Assembly: GCF_007097525.1 (NCBI RefSeq) | Contig: NZ_VKDD01000003.1 | Span: 1 to 64,000, forward strand | Direction of reading: 5' to 3' | DNA: 64,000 nucleotides | Source of the DNA: Thalassomonas sp. M1454 | GTDB lineage: Bacteria > Pseudomonadota > Gammaproteobacteria > Enterobacterales > Alteromonadaceae | Shown here: positions 26,764-36,988 of the stretch, piece after piece | Layout of the letters: each line of letters begins with the position of its first letter | Numbering within the stretch: position 1 is the first letter of the stretch | Position numbers and translations under genes: made by a program | The notes under the pieces: model-generated | Database searches by the model: none | What the model was told of the DNA's origin: nothing | What the model saw: only the letters and a program-made list of their open reading frames with translations

Positions 26764-27918
26764 TCAATCGTTCTTAAAAGGTAACTGACGTTTTGCTTGT
26801 TCGATATATTCAAGATGGTGGTGTTTTTCTTGTGCGATATAACTTTCAATTGCTTCATTAAAAGGCCCTTCATTAAGCAAATAATTACTCAAGGTTAACT
26901 TTGGTTCAAAGCCTCTTTTTAATTTATGCTCCCCTTGGGCACCAGCATCAAAGCATTGAATATTCTCGCTAATGCAAAACTCTATTCCTTGATAATAACA
27001 GGTCTCAAAATGAAGAAACTCAAATTCTTCTGAGGCGCCCCAATACCTGCCATATAAATGGCTAGATGAACGAAAAAATAATGCACATGCAATCACATCA
27101 CCTTGTTCATTAATGGCTTGTAATAAAAGTACTTGTTGCCCTAATGCAAGTGATAGGCGAGAGAAAAAGTCATAATTTAAATAACCATCATGACCCGAAC
27201 GTTTTAGGTAGGTATTTTTATAATATTGATAAAACTGTTGCCACGCCGATGGCGTTATTTCATCCCCTTTAAGCCAGTTAAACGAAATTCCTGATTTTAT
27301 AACCGCATTACGTTCTTTATTAATGGCTTTTCGTTTTCTTGAAGTAAGTTTTGCGATGAAATCTGCAAAACATTGATAGTCTTTATTTTGCCAGTGGTAC
27401 TGAACTTCAGTTCGAGTGGTAGCTTCTAGTTTAGCTAGCGCTAAATTTTGCTCTTGCTCAGCAAATAAGCATTGCCAATTAGAGGTTTTATAGGTGCTTT
27501 GTAACTGTTTTATAACCGAAACAAGTAAGGCAAGTAACTTATTAGTTTGTGAGCTGAACTTTGGGGAAATCCCAAATCTTGGCCCTGTTGCGGGGGTGAA
27601 CGGTACAGCACTCACTAGCTTAGGGTAATAGTCAAGCCCATGGCGTTGATAAGCATCAGCCCAATTCCAGTCAAAAATGTATTCACCATAGGAGTGACTT
27701 TTTAAATAACACGGCATAGCTGCAGCAAGCTCAGAGCCTTGATAAATCAACACATGCAGTGGTTGCCAACCTTTTTCGGCACTAACACATCCACTTTGCT
27801 CTAATGCTTGCAAAAATTGATGACGATAAAAAGGATAGTCACTATTAAAAACCACATGCCATTGCTCAGGCAATATGTCATCAATAGAAGTAATTACTTT
27901 GGCAGAATATTCAGTCAT
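26764..27918 (-). CDS. FemAB/GNAT-like N-acyltransferase (DUF482/COG3146)
   Basis: 384-aa cytoplasmic protein of the 'peptidogalycan biosynthesis' GNAT superfamily. Recognisable blocks are CLFAEQEQNLALAK, KRKAINKERNAV, YYQGIEFCISENIQCFDAGAQGEHKLKRGF, and a C-terminal HHHLEYIEQAKRQLPF. The substrate is not established for this family. It is a single gene between terminators and repeats. Confidence 0.78.
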   Translation of the reverse strand: MTEYSAKVITSIDDILPEQWHVVFNSDYPFYRHQFLQALEQSGCVSAEKGWQPLHVLIYQGSELAAAMPCYLKSHSYGEYIFDWNWADAYQRHGLDYYPKLVSAVPFTPATGPRFGISPKFSSQTNKLLALLVSVIKQLQSTYKTSNWQCLFAEQEQNLALAKLEATTRTEVQYHWQNKDYQCFADFIAKLTSRKRKAINKERNAVIKSGISFNWLKGDEITPSAWQQFYQYYKNTYLKRSGHDGYLNYDFFSRLSLALGQQVLLLQAINEQGDVIACALFFRSSSHLYGRYWGASEEFEFLHFETCYYQGIEFCISENIQCFDAGAQGEHKLKRGFEPKLTLSNYLLNEGPFNEAIESYIAQEKHHHLEYIEQAKRQLPFKND

Positions 27919-27931
27919 AGTTCAAATACAA

Positions 27932-27962
27932 AAAAGCTGATATATAAACCATATCAGCTTTT
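27932..27962 (-). terminator. Terminator after the amidohydrolase gene
   Basis: AAAAGCTGATAT (27932-27943) pairs with ATATCAGCTTTT (27951-27962) across a 7-nt loop. On the minus strand a T-run follows. It lies between the amidohydrolase stop and the acyltransferase start. Confidence 0.8.
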
Positions 27963-28007
27963 GTATTTTATAAATATCTATTAACTCTAATCAGCGTTAG
28001 CTGAGCG

Positions 28008-29318
28008 TTATTGACTTTTATGAACCACACCATCTTTCATAACAAACTCAACATCTAAAAGTTGTGATATGTCTTGCAAAGGGTTTTCATCCATCGCAAT
28101 AATGTCGGCGATTTTACCAACCTCTAAGGTGCCTAACGAGTCTGACTTATCAATTAAGTCCGCGGCATTAACGGTTGCAGACTTTAAAATATCCATAGGT
28201 TTCATGCCAGCATTAAACATTAGCACCGCTTCTTGGCCATTAATACCATGTTTTGATACACCAGAATCGGTACCGTAGGCTATCTTTACCCCTGACTCAT
28301 AAGCCCTAGTAAAGTTTTTCAGCATGTCACCACCTACCCTAATCGCTTTAGCTTTAATCGCCTCAGACATAAAGTCGCTGGTTTTTGCCATATTAACCAC
28401 GGTATCACCAGCAAGAAGTGTAGGAACTAAATACGCCCCAGAATATTTAAATAAGGTAATAGAGTCTTCATCGGCGTAACTGCCATGCTCAATACTATCA
28501 ACGCCAGCTCTAAGAGCTGCATTAATACCTGCGGCTGCATGAGCGTGACTTGCTACTTTGCGACCAAGAGCATGTGCCGTATCTACAATTTCTTTGATCT
28601 CATCATCAGCCATTTGCTGACCTGTACCAGTATTGGTATCTGATAACACTCCGCCAGTAGAGGTGATTTTGATTACATCTGCACCATATTTAATTGCTTC
28701 GCGAGTAGCTCGGCGACAATCATAAGGGCCATCACAAATGGTTTTTGAAGTGTACTTTTCCATTAAGTCATGACGCATACCATCTACATCACCATGACCA
28801 CCTGTAACGGATACCCCGCCAGAGCCAATAATTCTTGGACCAACAACCCAACCTTTAGCTACCGCATTTCGAAGTGCATATAAATACTGAGGGTTTGCAC
28901 CTAAATCTCGAACAGTAGTAAAGCCAGCCATTAAGGTTTTATTAGCAAAATGTACACTTTGCATCCCCACATCTTGGGCAGACATTTTTAGGGTATCACT
29001 CGCATTTGTTGGCCCTAGTTCGCCTTGTAAATGCACATGCATATCCATTAAGCCAGGCATAACAAAGCTATTTTTTAAATCGATTAGCTTGGCTTCTTTA
29101 CCGAAAGTTTTAGCACTGACAAAACCATCTTGTAAGTCAGTAATTTTATTGTCGGTAACCACTAAGGTTTGTTTTTTAAGAACGGTTTTCCCTGGAACGG
29201 TTAACAGCTCGCCAGCATGTATTACCTGAATGTCTGCAGCAGTAGCACACAAAGGTAGAAGAGAAAGCATTAAAGCAGGTAATTTTAAGGCTGATAGTTT
29301 ATTTTTATAATTTTTCAT
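28008..29318 (-). CDS. Secreted metal-dependent amidohydrolase (prolidase-like)
   Basis: 436-aa amidohydrolase-superfamily enzyme with a signal peptide (about 1-27, ending LCATAA). The metal site is visible: MDMHVHLQG (HxH, about 92-100), a Lys for carbamylation in VIKITSTGG, His in SHAHAAAG and SIEHGSYAD, and Asp in YGTDSG. This subgroup is annotated as Xaa-Pro dipeptidase or imidazolonepropionase-related. Peptidase action on Xaa-Pro or similar dipeptides in the periplasm is the best guess. Monocistronic, with its own terminator. Confidence 0.82.
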   Translation of the reverse strand: MKNYKNKLSALKLPALMLSLLPLCATAADIQVIHAGELLTVPGKTVLKKQTLVVTDNKITDLQDGFVSAKTFGKEAKLIDLKNSFVMPGLMDMHVHLQGELGPTNASDTLKMSAQDVGMQSVHFANKTLMAGFTTVRDLGANPQYLYALRNAVAKGWVVGPRIIGSGGVSVTGGHGDVDGMRHDLMEKYTSKTICDGPYDCRRATREAIKYGADVIKITSTGGVLSDTNTGTGQQMADDEIKEIVDTAHALGRKVASHAHAAAGINAALRAGVDSIEHGSYADEDSITLFKYSGAYLVPTLLAGDTVVNMAKTSDFMSEAIKAKAIRVGGDMLKNFTRAYESGVKIAYGTDSGVSKHGINGQEAVLMFNAGMKPMDILKSATVNAADLIDKSDSLGTLEVGKIADIIAMDENPLQDISQLLDVEFVMKDGVVHKSQ

Positions 29319-29427
29319 GATTCGCCATAATCTGTTGGTTTAATTTATATTATTAACATAAACAGATTAAAAGCGTAATACTTTTAAGGAATTTATAGAG
29401 CAGAAGTAATAGCGAGAAAAGTGATTA

Positions 29428-29469
29428 CAACATTGCCTATATTGCGAATGCTAGAAATAGGCAATGTTG
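29428..29469 (-). terminator. Inverted repeat after slyD-like gene
   Basis: CAACATTGCCTAT (29428-29440) pairs perfectly with ATAGGCAATGTTG (29457-29469); the loop is 16 nt. It follows the FKBP stop by 12 bp. It lacks a strong T-run, so terminator function is only probable. Confidence 0.5.
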
Positions 29470-29481
29470 GAATATTAAAAA

Positions 29482-29964
29482 TTAGTGCTGATGACCGCCT
29501 ACGCCGTGTGCGTGACCATGAGAAATTTCTTCCTCTTCTGCAGCTCTTACCTCAAGAATATTAATATCAAAATTTAATACTTGCCCAGCTAATGGGTGGT
29601 TAGTATCTACTGTGATCATAAACTTGCCTACTTTTAATACTGTTACTTGGCGTTGACCTTGCTCAGTATTAACCACACCTACCATGCCTGGCTTCCAAGT
29701 TTTTGCACCTTGTAAATGTTTAGCTGGAATGCGTTGGATTGCTTCTTCTAAGTATTCACCGTAACCATTTTCAGGATTAACCGTTACAGAGAACTCTTCT
29801 CCGGCTTCTTTACCTTCCAGAGCATCTTCAACACCTTGGATCATATTTTTATGGCCAAATAATAAAGCGATAGGGTCGCTTTTAGATGAGTCTTCTATAA
29901 CATCACCTTCAGCTGTTTTTAGTACATAGTGAAATTTTACAACGGTATCTTTGGTTACTTTCAT
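29482..29964 (-). CDS. slyD: FKBP-type peptidyl-prolyl isomerase, SlyD-like
   Basis: Prolyl isomerase/chaperone of about 160 aa. The FKBP half-motifs VKFHYVLKTAEGDVIEDS and PIALLFGHKNMIQGVEDALEG flank an inserted IF domain (GYGEYLEEAIQRIPAKHL). The C-terminus is His-rich (HGHAHGVGGHQH), a short version of SlyD's metal-binding tail, so nickel or zinc handling is possible. I use ATG 29962-29964 (MKVTKDTVVKF), since residues encoded further upstream are not part of the family. Cytoplasmic. Confidence 0.88.
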   Translation of the reverse strand: MKVTKDTVVKFHYVLKTAEGDVIEDSSKSDPIALLFGHKNMIQGVEDALEGKEAGEEFSVTVNPENGYGEYLEEAIQRIPAKHLQGAKTWKPGMVGVVNTEQGQRQVTVLKVGKFMITVDTNHPLAGQVLNFDINILEVRAAEEEEISHGHAHGVGGHQH

Positions 29965-30031
29965 GGGGGGTTCCAGATGGATAAATAATTGTTGGCTAGT
30001 ATAATCCAGGATGCGATTTAATGAAAACAAA

Positions 30032-30063
30032 AAGGCCTACTGATCAGTTAATCAGTAGGCCTT
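30032..30063 (-). terminator. Terminator of pntAB
   Basis: 13-bp perfect arms (30032-30044 and 30051-30063) around CAGTTA. On the minus strand five T follow. It lies 48 bp after the pntB stop. Confidence 0.88.
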
Positions 30064-30110
30064 ATTCATTTTAGCCATTAAAAAAGTTCTAATTTAATGG
30101 GTTTGTGTCG

Positions 30111-31487
30111 TTATAACGCCTTGTTAATCTTATCAACACTGTCTTTAGCATCGCCAAATAGCATCACAGTATTTTCTTTAAAGAATAACGGGTTTTGTAC
30201 ACCAGCATAACCTGTACTCATAGAGCGCTTGAACACAACAACTTGTTTAGCATTCCACACTTCACAAACTGGCATACCAGCGATAGGACTTGTTGGATCT
30301 TCTGCAGCTGCAGGGTTAACCGTATCGTTAGCACCAATAACAAGTACAACATCAGTCTCAGGGAAGTCATCATTAATTTCTTCCATGCCAAGCACTACAT
30401 CATAAGGTACTTTAGCTTCTGCTAATAATACGTTCATGTGACCAGGTAAACGACCGGCTACCGGGTGAATAGCAAAACGAACTTCAACACCACGTTTTTG
30501 TAGCTCTTGGGTTAACTCATATACAGGGTATTGAGCTTGTGCAACGGCCATACCGTAACCTGGAGTAATGATTACTGATTTAGCATCTTTTAGTAATTCA
30601 GCAGTTGATTCTGCTGAAATTTCTTGATGTTCACCGTAATCAACATCAGATGAGACTTGCACGTCAGTACCAAAGCCACCAGCAATAACACTAATAAACG
30701 AGCGATTCATCGCTTTACACATGATGTACGATAAAATAGCACCTGATGAACCAACTAATGCACCAGTTACAATAAGTAAATCGTTACCTAGCATAAAACC
30801 TGCCGATGCAGCAGCCCAGCCAGAATAAGAGTTAAGCATAGAAACAACAACAGGCATATCAGCGCCACCGATTGATGCAACTAAATGCCAACCAAATGCA
30901 AATGCAATAATTGTCATAACTATTAATGGTAATAAGTCGCCGCCAGTGTTAACAAAATTAACCATTAAGTAAGCACTAACTAAACACGCAATTAAGTTTA
31001 ATTTATGGCGATGTGGAAGCATTAATGCCGACGTATTGATAATACCTCTAAGTTTAGCGAATGCGACAACTGATCCGGTGAAAGTAACAGCACCAATAAA
31101 TACGCCTAAAAATACTTCTACGTTATGGATAGTTTTAGCTGCGCCAAAAATTAATGAGCTGTGATCTAGTGAGCTATTGTAACCAACAAAAACAGCAGCT
31201 AAACCAACAAAGCTATGTAAAATAGCAACAAGTTCAGGCATTTCTGTCATTTCAACTTTTTTAGCTAAACGTAAACCGATCACAGCACCAATAACCATAC
31301 ACACAACAATTAATGGCACGCCTGTAACCGCAGGGTTAGCAATGGTCGCGATAAGAGCAATACTCATACCAATAATACCGTACCAGTTACCTGCTTCCGC
31401 TGTTTCTTGCTTACTTAAACCAGCCAAGCTCATAATAAATAGTAGAGCGGCAATGATATATGCTGCGCTAATAATTCCTTCAGTCAT
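30111..31487 (-). CDS. pntB: NAD(P) transhydrogenase beta subunit
   Basis: 458-aa inner-membrane subunit of the proton-translocating transhydrogenase, which uses the proton gradient to reduce NADP+ with NADH. The N-terminal ~260 residues contain the hydrophobic helices. The C-terminal dIII domain binds NADP(H) with [16 protein letters not shown] and [12 protein letters not shown]. It starts 11 bp after pntA and ends before a strong terminator. Confidence 0.95.
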   Translation of the reverse strand: MTEGIISAAYIIAALLFIMSLAGLSKQETAEAGNWYGIIGMSIALIATIANPAVTGVPLIVVCMVIGAVIGLRLAKKVEMTEMPELVAILHSFVGLAAVFVGYNSSLDHSSLIFGAAKTIHNVEVFLGVFIGAVTFTGSVVAFAKLRGIINTSALMLPHRHKLNLIACLVSAYLMVNFVNTGGDLLPLIVMTIIAFAFGWHLVASIGGADMPVVVSMLNSYSGWAAASAGFMLGNDLLIVTGALVGSSGAILSYIMCKAMNRSFISVIAGGFGTDVQVSSDVDYGEHQEISAESTAELLKDAKSVIITPGYGMAVAQAQYPVYELTQELQKRGVEVRFAIHPVAGRLPGHMNVLLAEAKVPYDVVLGMEEINDDFPETDVVLVIGANDTVNPAAAEDPTSPIAGMPVCEVWNAKQVVVFKRSMSTGYAGVQNPLFFKENTVMLFGDAKDSVDKINKAL

Positions 31488-31498
31488 ATTTCAATCCT

Positions 31499-33028
31499 CT
31501 ACTTTCTAAACATTTTAAGCATGCGTTTAGTGACAAAAAAGCCACCAGCAATATTGATAGTTGCAATGAGTATTGCAATACCTGCGAGTATTTGTACAAC
31601 CAAATTATTCGATCCTACTTGCAGTAGTGCGCCAACAATAATAATACCCGAGATAGCGTTGGTTACACTCATAAGAGGTGTATGTAATGAATGACTTACG
31701 TTCCATACCAAGTGATAACCAACTACACAAGCAAGCATGAAAACAGTAAAGTGAGATAAAAATGCTGCAGGTGCAACACTTGCAACCCAAGTAAAACCAA
31801 TAGCACCCGCTGCCATTGCAGCATATTTTACTACTGGAGACTTAGGCTCTTCAGGTTCAGCTACTACAGGTTCGGCTTTCACAGGAGCCGCAGGAGCTGC
31901 AGAAACTTGAATTGGCGGTGGTGGGAAAGTAATATCGCCATCTTTCACCACAGTCATATTGCGAAGCACTACGTCTTCAAAGTCGATATTAATATTGCCG
32001 TCTTTTTCTTTGCATAATAACTTCATTAAATTCACTAAGTTATTTGCATATAATTGACTAGATTGGTTTGGTAAACGAGAAACAAAATCGGTATAACCAA
32101 TGATTTTAACTTGGTTTACTTCATTCACTTCACCTGGCACGGTTAGTTCACAGTTACCGCCACCTGGAGCGGCTAAATCAACCACTATGCTACCTGGTTT
32201 CATCGATTTAACCATTTCTTCGGTGATTAGCTTAGGAGCTGGACGCCCTGGGATCATCGCCGTAGTTATAATGATGTCGACATCTTTAGCTTGCTCTGCA
32301 AACAATGCCATTTCAGCATCGATAAAGGCTTGGCTCATTTCTTTCGCGTAACCATCACCGCTACCAGTATCTTCTTCCTCATAATCCATCTCAAGGAACT
32401 CGGCACCCATACTTTCAATTTGCTCTTTTACTTCAGGGCGAGTATCAAAAGCACGAACAATTGCACCTAAACTACCTGCAGTACCAATTGCAGCAAGACC
32501 AGCAACACCAGCACCAATAATCATTACTTTAGCTGGTGGTATTTTACCTGCCGCGGTAATTTGGCCAGTAAGGAATCGACCAAAATGATTTGTCGCTTCA
32601 ATAACAGCTCGATAGCCGGCAATATTTGCCATTGAACTTAGCGCATCCATAGACTGAGAACGCGTCATACGAGGAACCATTTCCATCGCTAAGGTAGTCA
32701 CTTTTTTAGCGCTAAGCTTTTCTAATAATTCTTGATTTTGAGCCGGTGCGATAAAACTAATTAAGTTAGCACCCTCTTTTAATAAATCGACTTCAGCAGA
32801 CTCAGGCTGATTTACCTTCATCACTATATCAGCTTGCCAAACCTGCTCTTTAGCAGCTATTTGTGCACCAGCTTTGGTATAAACATCATCGTTAAAACTG
32901 GCTTTATCACCAGCCCCTTGTTCAACCACTACATCAAAGCCTAATTTGATTAAAGCTTCGATAGAAGATGGTGAAGCAGATACGCGGTTCTCATTGGCAA
33001 GAACCTCTTTAGGTATTCCGATCAGCAT
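31499..33028 (-). CDS. pntA: NAD(P) transhydrogenase alpha subunit
   Basis: About 509 aa, matching E. coli PntA. The N-terminal NAD-binding dI domain ([20 protein letters not shown] onward; [17 protein letters not shown] near 170) is followed by a Pro/Ala/Glu linker (about 385-405) and four C-terminal membrane helices. I choose ATG 33026-33028, because AAGG lies 8 nt upstream and the family starts M-x-IGIP-E. A Met five codons earlier is in frame. First gene of pntAB. Confidence 0.94.
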   Translation of the reverse strand: MLIGIPKEVLANENRVSASPSSIEALIKLGFDVVVEQGAGDKASFNDDVYTKAGAQIAAKEQVWQADIVMKVNQPESAEVDLLKEGANLISFIAPAQNQELLEKLSAKKVTTLAMEMVPRMTRSQSMDALSSMANIAGYRAVIEATNHFGRFLTGQITAAGKIPPAKVMIIGAGVAGLAAIGTAGSLGAIVRAFDTRPEVKEQIESMGAEFLEMDYEEEDTGSGDGYAKEMSQAFIDAEMALFAEQAKDVDIIITTAMIPGRPAPKLITEEMVKSMKPGSIVVDLAAPGGGNCELTVPGEVNEVNQVKIIGYTDFVSRLPNQSSQLYANNLVNLMKLLCKEKDGNINIDFEDVVLRNMTVVKDGDITFPPPPIQVSAAPAAPVKAEPVVAEPEEPKSPVVKYAAMAAGAIGFTWVASVAPAAFLSHFTVFMLACVVGYHLVWNVSHSLHTPLMSVTNAISGIIIVGALLQVGSNNLVVQILAGIAILIATINIAGGFFVTKRMLKMFRK

Positions 33029-33468
33029 AAAATCTACCTTCATTAAGTTATTGTTTTAAATTGAATTAACAATTTTAAAATTATTCGCCTGCTAAGTGTG
33101 CAGATCTATTATAGTTGCTCAATTTAGTGCAACCTCTGGTTATACTATAGTTAAGCTTTGTACAAATCTGTTAACTATTTGTGGTTATTGGTAACACCAC
33201 GCAATTAACATTTTTATAACACTATCTAACTTAATCTAGTTCAACATTAAAGTAAATACTCTAAGAGACTGTTCAAACCAGTTTATAATTTGCAACTACC
33301 CAAATTAGTTGAAATAGGTTATCTTGTACTTATAATTATAAATTCGTTAATTATCGAACTTAGTATCGTATTTGAACAACAAGAATAACGTCCCTTTCAG
33401 CACACGCCATATTGAGACTTGGGAAGTAGTAATACTTCGTGCTAACGGAAGCGAATAATAAGTAGGGT
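33029..33468. other. 440-bp intergenic region between divergent pntAB and a periplasmic protein gene
   Basis: AT-rich, with no ORF worth calling. It must hold the pntA promoter (minus) and that of the gene at 33469 (plus), but no confident -35/-10 pair stands out. A small hairpin, GAAGTA-GTAA-TACTTC (33423-33438), lies about 30 bp before the plus-strand gene. Confidence 0.5.
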
Positions 33469-33909
33469 ATGAAAAAACTTTTTTTGTTGCTGATGATAAT
33501 GCTGCCTCTAAGCTTTACTGCCTATTCGGCTGAAGACTTATCTGAAGAAAGCATTAATCATATAGCACAACAATTTGTCGCCTTTCACCAAACAGAAGCT
33601 GCAGAGCTACTGACTGCTGTGCTTGCACCTGATCTAGAAGTAGTCATAACTCAAGGCTCTTCTGGTTACGGTTTCATTCTTAATTACAATAAAACCGAGT
33701 ATATTGAATATTTACAGCAAGCTCATAAAAGTAAATCAAGAACTGGCACCGATGTATCTTTTATTTCTTCAGAGTTTTTAGGAGACAAAGAAGCGAAAGT
33801 TATTGTTCGTTACCGCTCTAAAAAATTAAAAAAATACGTGTGGGTAGAAGCTATCATCAGCTTAGTGAACAATGAAGCATTAGTTACTCAAATCGAAGAG
33901 TACACATAA
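33469..33909 (+). CDS. Periplasmic NTF2-like protein, unknown
   Basis: 146 aa with a clear signal peptide (1-20, ending TAYSA). The mature part has an alpha helix followed by strands, as in the NTF2/SnoaL-like fold (YIEYLQQAHKSK, then VRYRSKKLKKYVWVEAIISLVNNEALVTQIEEY). No catalytic residues are recognisable. AGGG lies unusually close to the ATG. A terminator at 34000-34028 follows. Role unknown. Confidence 0.65.
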   Translation: MKKLFLLLMIMLPLSFTAYSAEDLSEESINHIAQQFVAFHQTEAAELLTAVLAPDLEVVITQGSSGYGFILNYNKTEYIEYLQQAHKSKSRTGTDVSFISSEFLGDKEAKVIVRYRSKKLKKYVWVEAIISLVNNEALVTQIEEYT

Positions 33910-33999
33910 CAACAGTTCATTGTTAACTTTCAACGCCTAAATTCCAGATAGTAAAAAGGGAACATGCGCTCAAGACATTAAGCGTTTTGGGGCAAATTC

Positions 34000-34028
34000 A
34001 AAAGACTCTAGATTATAGGGTCTTTTTT
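34000..34028 (+). terminator. Terminator after the NTF2-like gene
   Basis: AAAAGACTC (34000-34008) pairs with GGGTCTTTT (34018-34026) with one T-G wobble. The right arm runs into six T on the plus strand. Confidence 0.75.
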
Positions 34029-34188
34029 CATTGTTATATTGGAAATATCACTATTAGTCAGTGGTCGCGGTGAATTCAAATAGGTTTTTGGGCTGTGTTC
34101 TAGATACTGAGACTAAATTAAATACGCACTTCTATGACTGTTTTGTGCCAATAGCGGAAGTAGGAATACAGCCTTGAAGATGTTGTTT

Positions 34189-34527
34189 TTAATCAGGGAT
34201 TATTACAACTTCAGCGTGAGGAAGTAATTCTTTAGCTTTCGAAGCAATGCTTTTTGCATCACCATCTGCGACTGCAATATCAATAGCATGACCTCCAGAA
34301 TAAAATAATGAAACACAACTAGCTTGTTGTATCTTCACTATTTTACATTTAGGAACTCTTTTGGGGGAGATATTAAAAAACCGAGAGTCGACACTTGTTC
34401 TTATCCCTATATCATCACCCAAATCAACAAATACTCTATCAGGGTCATTTACGCGCTTAGATTGTGCGACACGTTTAATTGCTATCATGGTTAGAAGGCC
34501 AGTGATAAATGTTATAAATATAGTCAA
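34189..34527 (-). CDS. Small membrane-anchored hypothetical protein
   Basis: 112 aa with one N-terminal hydrophobic segment (about 2-16), followed by a short soluble domain with no recognised motif. The C-terminal part (GHAIDIAVADGDAKSIASKAKELLPHAEVVII, about 78-110) looks like a strand-helix-strand unit. Composition is typical of the small accessory genes around it. No function assigned; coding status is probable from length and signal-anchor, not proven. Confidence 0.45.
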   Translation of the reverse strand: MTIFITFITGLLTMIAIKRVAQSKRVNDPDRVFVDLGDDIGIRTSVDSRFFNISPKRVPKCKIVKIQQASCVSLFYSGGHAIDIAVADGDAKSIASKAKELLPHAEVVIIPD

Positions 34528-34616
34528 CTTAGCTTCCAGTTTTAAGTCCGTTCATCGCTCTTAACTGCCGTTAGGCTTTTGATTTAACTTACGTTATTTT
34601 CTTGTGTGACGCAAAT

Positions 34617-34635
34617 GTGCCAATCAGAGACAGTC
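34617..34635 (+). repeat. Inverted repeat, left copy
   Basis: GTGCCAATCAGAGACAGTC matches the reverse complement of 36818-36836 at 18 of 19 positions. The pair brackets about 2.2 kb containing four small genes. Confidence 0.6.
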
Positions 34636-34663
34636 ATTCAACGATAGCACGTATATGGCTATC

Positions 34664-35005
34664 CTATACGCATGTTCCAACAGAGCTTATAGAATGACCA
34701 ATTGAAACCTCATTATCATCTAATTGAATCTCTAAAATAATATTCCATTCTGAACATGGAAAGCCTATTCCTGAATCAGCTATAGTCTCTACGTTAGCAT
34801 ATAATCTTTTTGTTTCAGGGTTCTCAAAAAACTCTATAGAATTCTTTAATGCCCATTGTTTTATCGATTCTCTTGAAGTTCCTTTAGTCACATTACTTTC
34901 GAGAGTAATCTCCCAATATTGCATTCTCTCATCAAGAAGAGGGTTATTATTTTCACTACAACCTGAGAGAAGTATGATAATGATTAATATGACAAAACAC
35001 TTCAT
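34664..35005 (-). CDS. Small lipoprotein, unknown
   Basis: 113 aa with a lipoprotein signal ending IILLSGC (Cys16), so probably anchored to a membrane facing the periplasm. The mature part contains TSRESIKQWALKNSIEF and a strand-rich end, with two further cysteines. Not assigned to a family. It is transcribed opposite to the three genes that follow and lies within the inverted-repeat-bounded segment. Confidence 0.55.
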   Translation of the reverse strand: MKCFVILIIIILLSGCSENNNPLLDERMQYWEITLESNVTKGTSRESIKQWALKNSIEFFENPETKRLYANVETIADSGIGFPCSEWNIILEIQLDDNEVSIGHSISSVGTCV

Positions 35006-35236
35006 TTTAATTTAGCACCTAACCCTAATGATGGACGTAAAATTGTTGTCTAAAGTCTAGAAGAACGAAAGGAGTCAATTTCCGCTTATCGCTCTTAACG
35101 GTCGGTTACGACCACTAAAAAAACTGTGCAATTACAATAACATCATGTATTGTAGATTTACAAATAATTAACCTGCCCAGGGCGGTTAAAAGCGAGCAAA
35201 GGACATATTAAAAGTTAAGACCATATAAGGAAATAA

Positions 35237-35731
35237 ATGAAAAATAATACTATTAACTCACTAGACGAAACCACTGAAATTCACCCTCTCCAAGAAAATG
35301 AACTAGCAAGTAGAGTTGATCGGCTTGGTGCCGCATTAATCGACATGTTAATTATATTACCGATTACATTATCATTGATGTACTTTACTGGTGGTTTCGA
35401 TGGTATATCGGAAGGGGTAAGCCCCTCAACTGAATACTCCTTGCTTATCAGCTTTGTTGGTATAGTTTTTTTTATCATGATTCATGGATATCTTCTTATC
35501 AAGAATGGTCAAACAATAGGAAAAAAAGTGGCAGGGATAAAAATTGTTACCTTAGATAATAAATTACCTACACTATCGAATTTAGCAAAACGGTATGGGT
35601 TTTATTGGTTAATTCCACTAATACCTATCATTGGTCAACTTATTAATTTGATTAGTATCCTTTTCGTTTTTACTAAATCCAAGAGATGCTTACATGACCA
35701 TGTTGGTGGTACAAAAGTGGTACTGAATTAA
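35237..35731 (+). CDS. RDD-family membrane protein
   Basis: 164 aa with three hydrophobic segments. The family's Arg-Asp-Asp signature is partly visible as ASRVDRLGAALIDMLI (the first Arg and the Asp of the helix), with the second motif GKKVAGIKIVTLDN in the middle and RCLHDHVGGTKVV at the end. RDD proteins are poorly characterised; ion or osmolyte transport is proposed for some. It is preceded by AAGG at the right distance. Lies in the accessory stretch. Confidence 0.78.
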   Translation: MKNNTINSLDETTEIHPLQENELASRVDRLGAALIDMLIILPITLSLMYFTGGFDGISEGVSPSTEYSLLISFVGIVFFIMIHGYLLIKNGQTIGKKVAGIKIVTLDNKLPTLSNLAKRYGFYWLIPLIPIIGQLINLISILFVFTKSKRCLHDHVGGTKVVLN

Positions 35732-35892
35732 TTAAAGTGGAATATTAGCTTCTTATTGGCATTGCAGGCAGCGAATGACACACTTGAGACCGATAGCAAT
35801 ATAACGTAATGTAATCAAAGCTCACTGACTGTTTTGAGCGAATCGCAGACGATGGCTACTTTCCATAAACGGGTGCAAGGACGATTTCCAAA

Positions 35893-36300
35893 TTGAAAAT
35901 ATTAATAATTGTGGTTTTTATGTCACTGTCTATGCAGAGTCTTGCCTCGGAATCATCCGTACAACAAACAGCAGGCAAAATATTTATTTTTAATAAATTT
36001 ATAAACCTCGATATGTCTTGTGTACATGCACCTAGTAATAACTCTTATCAATGCGATAGAAATATAATTTTATTTCCAACACCTGAAACCGTTAACGCTT
36101 TAGTGGTTAAATTCAAAACCACTAACGATAACACCAATTTCGAAACATATTCTCATTCGACTGAAAATATTGAATTTACACTAACAAAGAATAATGGTTT
36201 ATTAACTCAATATATATGTGACTCTGGCGAGTATGGTTGTTTAGAAATAATTTCAAAAGAACACCAATTTATTAATGCTATTGTTCAACAACTTAACTAG
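35893..36300 (+). CDS. Small secreted protein, unknown
   Basis: 135 aa, starting at TTG 35893, with an N-terminal signal peptide (MKILIIVVFMSLSMQSLAS) that supports this start. The mature region has four cysteines and no recognised domain. Possibly periplasmic with two disulfides. AAGGA lies about 11 nt before the TTG, a little far. Confidence 0.5.
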   Translation: MKILIIVVFMSLSMQSLASESSVQQTAGKIFIFNKFINLDMSCVHAPSNNSYQCDRNIILFPTPETVNALVVKFKTTNDNTNFETYSHSTENIEFTLTKNNGLLTQYICDSGEYGCLEIISKEHQFINAIVQQLN

Positions 36301-36399
36301 CTAATAGGCACTAACTTGACCATAAGCTATTGAAAAAGTTAAGGTTGGATAAGAGTTATAAGCGGAAATAAAAGATTTTCACGGAAGGATTAAAATGTT

Positions 36400-36804
36400 A
36401 TGAAATACATAATTATTATTGCCTTTACTCTGGCTCTAAACGGTTGTCTTCCTTCTGTTGCTTTTTACGCTTTTAACAACTCCAATTTTGAAATTGTATT
36501 CTCGTATAAAGGCGGCGAAATGTTAAACATTCCCGCAAAGTCTGTTGGTAAATTTTATAAAGGGTATAGCGAGTTTGTAATAGTAATGGGTGAAACTACT
36601 TATTATTACGATTCAATGATTAACTTTGCAGATGTACCCGATGATTATGTAAATAGTGTTTTCCCTATGGGAATGGAACTAAAGTTGCAATTCAATCAAG
36701 ATGGTAAGATATTTATACTTCCATTTGAAAGTGAGTTTCCTCAGTACGAAATTGTCAATCAACCGAGCAGGTTTCCCATAATCCCATCGAGAGTTGGAAG
36801 TTAA
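36400..36804 (+). CDS. Small lipoprotein, unknown
   Basis: 134 aa with lipobox ALNGC (Cys16). The mature part is rich in Tyr/Phe and strands, including KSVGKFYKGYSEFVIVMGETTYYYD, reminiscent of small beta-sandwich lipoproteins, but no family was recognised. Its stop lies 14 bp before the right copy of the inverted repeat. Confidence 0.5.
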   Translation: MKYIIIIAFTLALNGCLPSVAFYAFNNSNFEIVFSYKGGEMLNIPAKSVGKFYKGYSEFVIVMGETTYYYDSMINFADVPDDYVNSVFPMGMELKLQFNQDGKIFILPFESEFPQYEIVNQPSRFPIIPSRVGS

Positions 36805-36817
36805 ATAATTGGTAGCC

Positions 36818-36836
36818 GACTGTCTCTGAATGGCAC
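36818..36836 (-). repeat. Inverted repeat, right copy
   Basis: GACTGTCTCTGAATGGCAC is the complement of 34617-34635 with one mismatch. It lies between the last small lipoprotein gene and the RND terminator. Confidence 0.6.
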
Positions 36837-36953
36837 AAAATGCTCGTTCCAATCACCTTAAAACTCAAGGAAATTCCACCCAAATCACGGTGGGATGACG
36901 GAGTATTTTTGTAATATGATATGGAGTCAGTTGGTACTAAGCAACCATACAAA

Positions 36954-36988
36954 AAAAGGGCTATGAATAGATTATTCATAGCCCTTTT
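36954..36988 (-). terminator. Terminator of the MFP-RND operon
   Basis: 16-bp perfect arms (36954-36969 and 36973-36988) with loop GAT. On the minus strand a seven-T tract follows, 31 bp after the RND stop. Confidence 0.9.

Noticed and set aside
26652-26873. 73-codon frame across the MITE and the acyltransferase end
   Set aside because: It overlaps the conserved acyltransferase gene and the hairpin repeat; no ribosome site or known motif.
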